Shown here piece by piece: positions 63,023-64,000 of a DNA stretch of 64,000 bases. The stretch spans positions 1 to 64,000 of the forward strand of contig CAVPGV010000013.1 in assembly GCA_963704075.1 (NCBI GenBank), in the 5' to 3' direction. How positions within the stretch are numbered: position 1 is the stretch's first letter; each line of letters starts with the position of its first letter. The notes beneath the pieces were generated by a model. That model was not told the DNA's origin, did no database searches, and saw nothing but the letters and a program-made list of their open reading frames with translations. Position numbers and translations under genes: made by a program. The DNA comes from JADKAV01 sp963704075. Its GTDB lineage: Bacteria; Actinomycetota; Actinomycetes; S36-B12; UBA10799.

Positions 63023-63694
63023 GTGCATTTGTATCTCGTCCGCCACGGACAAAGCCACGTCAACCTTGGCGACATCACCGTCTCGCATCGCGACGAGCCG
63101 TTGACCGATCTCGGTCGGGCACAAGCCGCTCGGGCAGGGGAGTGGATCCGGGAGAACATCCGCGCCACCGACTTCTACGCCAGCAGTGTCGCGCGCACGG
63201 CGCAGACCGCCCAGATCATCGGGTCCGTGATCGGGCAGCAGCCGACGCTCACAGACGGTCTGCGGGAGATCGGCACCTGTCGGCCGGACGGGACCCCGAT
63301 TCCCTCGACGGAGTTTGAGACCTTCACTCCCGAGTTGTGGGGGACGTTGGATCCGTACACTCCGGTCACCGCGACGGGGGAGAGTTGGATGCAGTTCCGC
63401 TCGCGGATCGGAGCCTTTCTTGAGGACCTGGTTCCGGCGGCGCGTCGTAACCGCGTGATTAGCCCGCCCGAGGAGCCATCCGACCCCCGGAGAATTCTGC
63501 TCGTGGCTCACGCCGGTGTGATCGAAGCGGTGTTCGAGTACATCTTCGAAAAGGGGCCCTGGAGTGTGGTCGCGGTCGAGACCCACCACACTGGGATCAC
63601 GCACGTCGAACACCGTCCGCAGGTGAACCGCCCCGACTGGTGGCTGCACTACCACAACCTCACACACCACCTGACCGATGAAATGCGGACGTAG
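63023..63694 (+). CDS. Histidine phosphatase superfamily protein
   Basis: Phosphoglycerate mutase-like phosphatase of 223 residues. The catalytic RHG is at residues 7-9 ('YLVRHGQSHVN'). A second conserved block is 'YASSVARTAQTAQII', and the C-terminal His is in 'ILLVAHAGVIEAVF'. The C-terminus has an unusual His-rich 'THHLTDEMRT'. The substrate could be a phosphosugar, a nucleotide or a phosphoprotein; none is indicated by the context. It lies between the HNH remnant and the prepilin gene and has its own leaderless promoter. Confidence 0.88.
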   Translation: MHLYLVRHGQSHVNLGDITVSHRDEPLTDLGRAQAARAGEWIRENIRATDFYASSVARTAQTAQIIGSVIGQQPTLTDGLREIGTCRPDGTPIPSTEFETFTPELWGTLDPYTPVTATGESWMQFRSRIGAFLEDLVPAARRNRVISPPEEPSDPRRILLVAHAGVIEAVFEYIFEKGPWSVVAVETHHTGITHVEHRPQVNRPDWWLHYHNLTHHLTDEMRT

Positions 63695-63914
63695 CGGTCA
63701 ACAGGGTGTCGCCCGAATGCGCGGGTCGTCGTCCGATCGGAGCAACTTGTCGCTGGGGGCTGAGACTCACCTGAAAGAGTGAAGTCGATTCTCGACGCGT
63801 CCGAATGGGTGACATCTGATGGAGCAGAACTGGATCACCGCACCCCGACTGCCCGATGCCTACTTCGTCATTGCAATCGGGGCACGACGGCCCCATATTC
63901 GAAGGAGAACAGAA
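63695..63914 (+). promoter_or_regulatory. Upstream region of the prepilin gene
   Basis: 220 bp without a gene. It has a GGGGC/GCCCC hairpin (about 63877-63892) and a GAAGGAG Shine-Dalgarno 8 nt before the ATG. No clear -10 hexamer and no match to a cyclic-di-GMP riboswitch was found. Confidence 0.4.
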
Positions 63915-64000
63915 ATGTTCGCACGCATCCAAGAGGCGCGGGAGAATGAAGAGGGCTTCACCCTCATCGAGCTCCTCGTCGTGATCATCATCATCGGAAT
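63915..64000 (+). CDS. Type IV prepilin / pseudopilin (partial, cut by window end)
   Basis: The first 28 codons only. The leader 'MFARIQEARENEEG' (14 residues, charged) precedes the prepilin cleavage site G/F at 14-15 and the hydrophobic helix 'FTLIELLVVIIIIGI' with Glu at +5, the class III signal peptide processed by PilD. It is probably a major pilin, being the first gene after the assembly block and having a strong Shine-Dalgarno. Confidence 0.9.
   Translation, partial: MFARIQEARENEEGFTLIELLVVIIIIG

Noticed and set aside
63695..63914. Cyclic-di-GMP riboswitch before the prepilin gene
   Set aside because: The region can form short hairpins, but the conserved GCACAGGGCAAACC and GACGCAAAGCC segments of GEMM are missing.
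1..64000. tRNA, rRNA or tmRNA genes
   Set aside because: I looked for the T-loop GGTTCRANYCC pattern with an acceptor stem and for rRNA landmarks and found none; a tRNAscan-SE and Infernal run would settle it.

Overview
The window is high-GC chromosomal DNA from an actinobacterium of the class Actinomycetes. The evidence is gene order, family content and promoter style. One block (pgsA-like, DUF881, small basic protein, DUF881, gcvH, FHA protein, MerR, bifunctional nuclease, MerR, gcvP) has the order of Mycobacterium tuberculosis Rv1822-Rv1832. A second (thrS, HIT phosphorylase, phosphatidylinositol phosphate synthase, acyltransferase, pimA) has the order of the Rv2610c-Rv2614c locus. A third (pdxS, pdxT, yebC, ruvCAB, yajC, secDF, relA, cyclophilin, hisS, aspS, rarA, alaS, ruvX, mltG, aroE) is the usual actinobacterial core. 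At least fourteen genes have a TAnnnT-type -10 hexamer exactly 6 or 7 nt before an ATG or GTG, the actinobacterial leaderless-mRNA signature. I cannot name the genus. Layout: 1-7190 holds the end of a PHM-like copper monooxygenase, an amidase, a wax ester synthase/DGAT, a DUF4032 kinase-like protein, TerC and AzlCD. 7452-9289 holds a secreted HExxH metalloprotease and an unknown membrane protein. 9377-19012 is the pgsA-to-gcvP block plus a cation/proton antiporter. 19025-26514 holds a HAD phosphatase, thrS, a degenerate EF-G-like gene and the phosphatidylinositol mannoside lipid operon. 27073-38936 is vitamin B6 synthesis, YebC, a second wax ester synthase with a histone-like lysine tail, Holliday junction resolution, Sec auxiliary proteins and the (p)ppGpp enzyme. 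38992-40243 is a broken HNH/DUF222 (13E12-type) gene. 40468-53193 covers aminoacyl-tRNA synthetases, cyclophilin, RarA, AlaS, RuvX, MltG and AroE. 53245-64000 is a type IV pilus locus: Roadblock/LC7, DUF4388, PilB, PilT and PilC, then a convergent PAS-GGDEF-EAL protein, an HNH remnant, a phosphatase, and the start of a prepilin gene at the window edge. Two themes join the genes. Neutral lipid and PIM lipid synthesis (two WS/DGATs, PIP synthase, acyltransferase, PimA) suggest a storage-lipid-making actinomycete with mycobacterial-style membrane lipids. The pilus locus looks wired to cyclic-di-GMP: PilB starts with an MshEN-like domain and its neighbour is an EAL phosphodiesterase whose GGDEF site is degenerate. 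A strong caveat is that about eighteen single-base frameshifts break genes here, including essential ones such as aspS and the housekeeping gene gcvP. Most look like one extra base. I read these mainly as residual sequencing or assembly indels and annotate the genes across them; only the two HNH genes are called pseudogenes.
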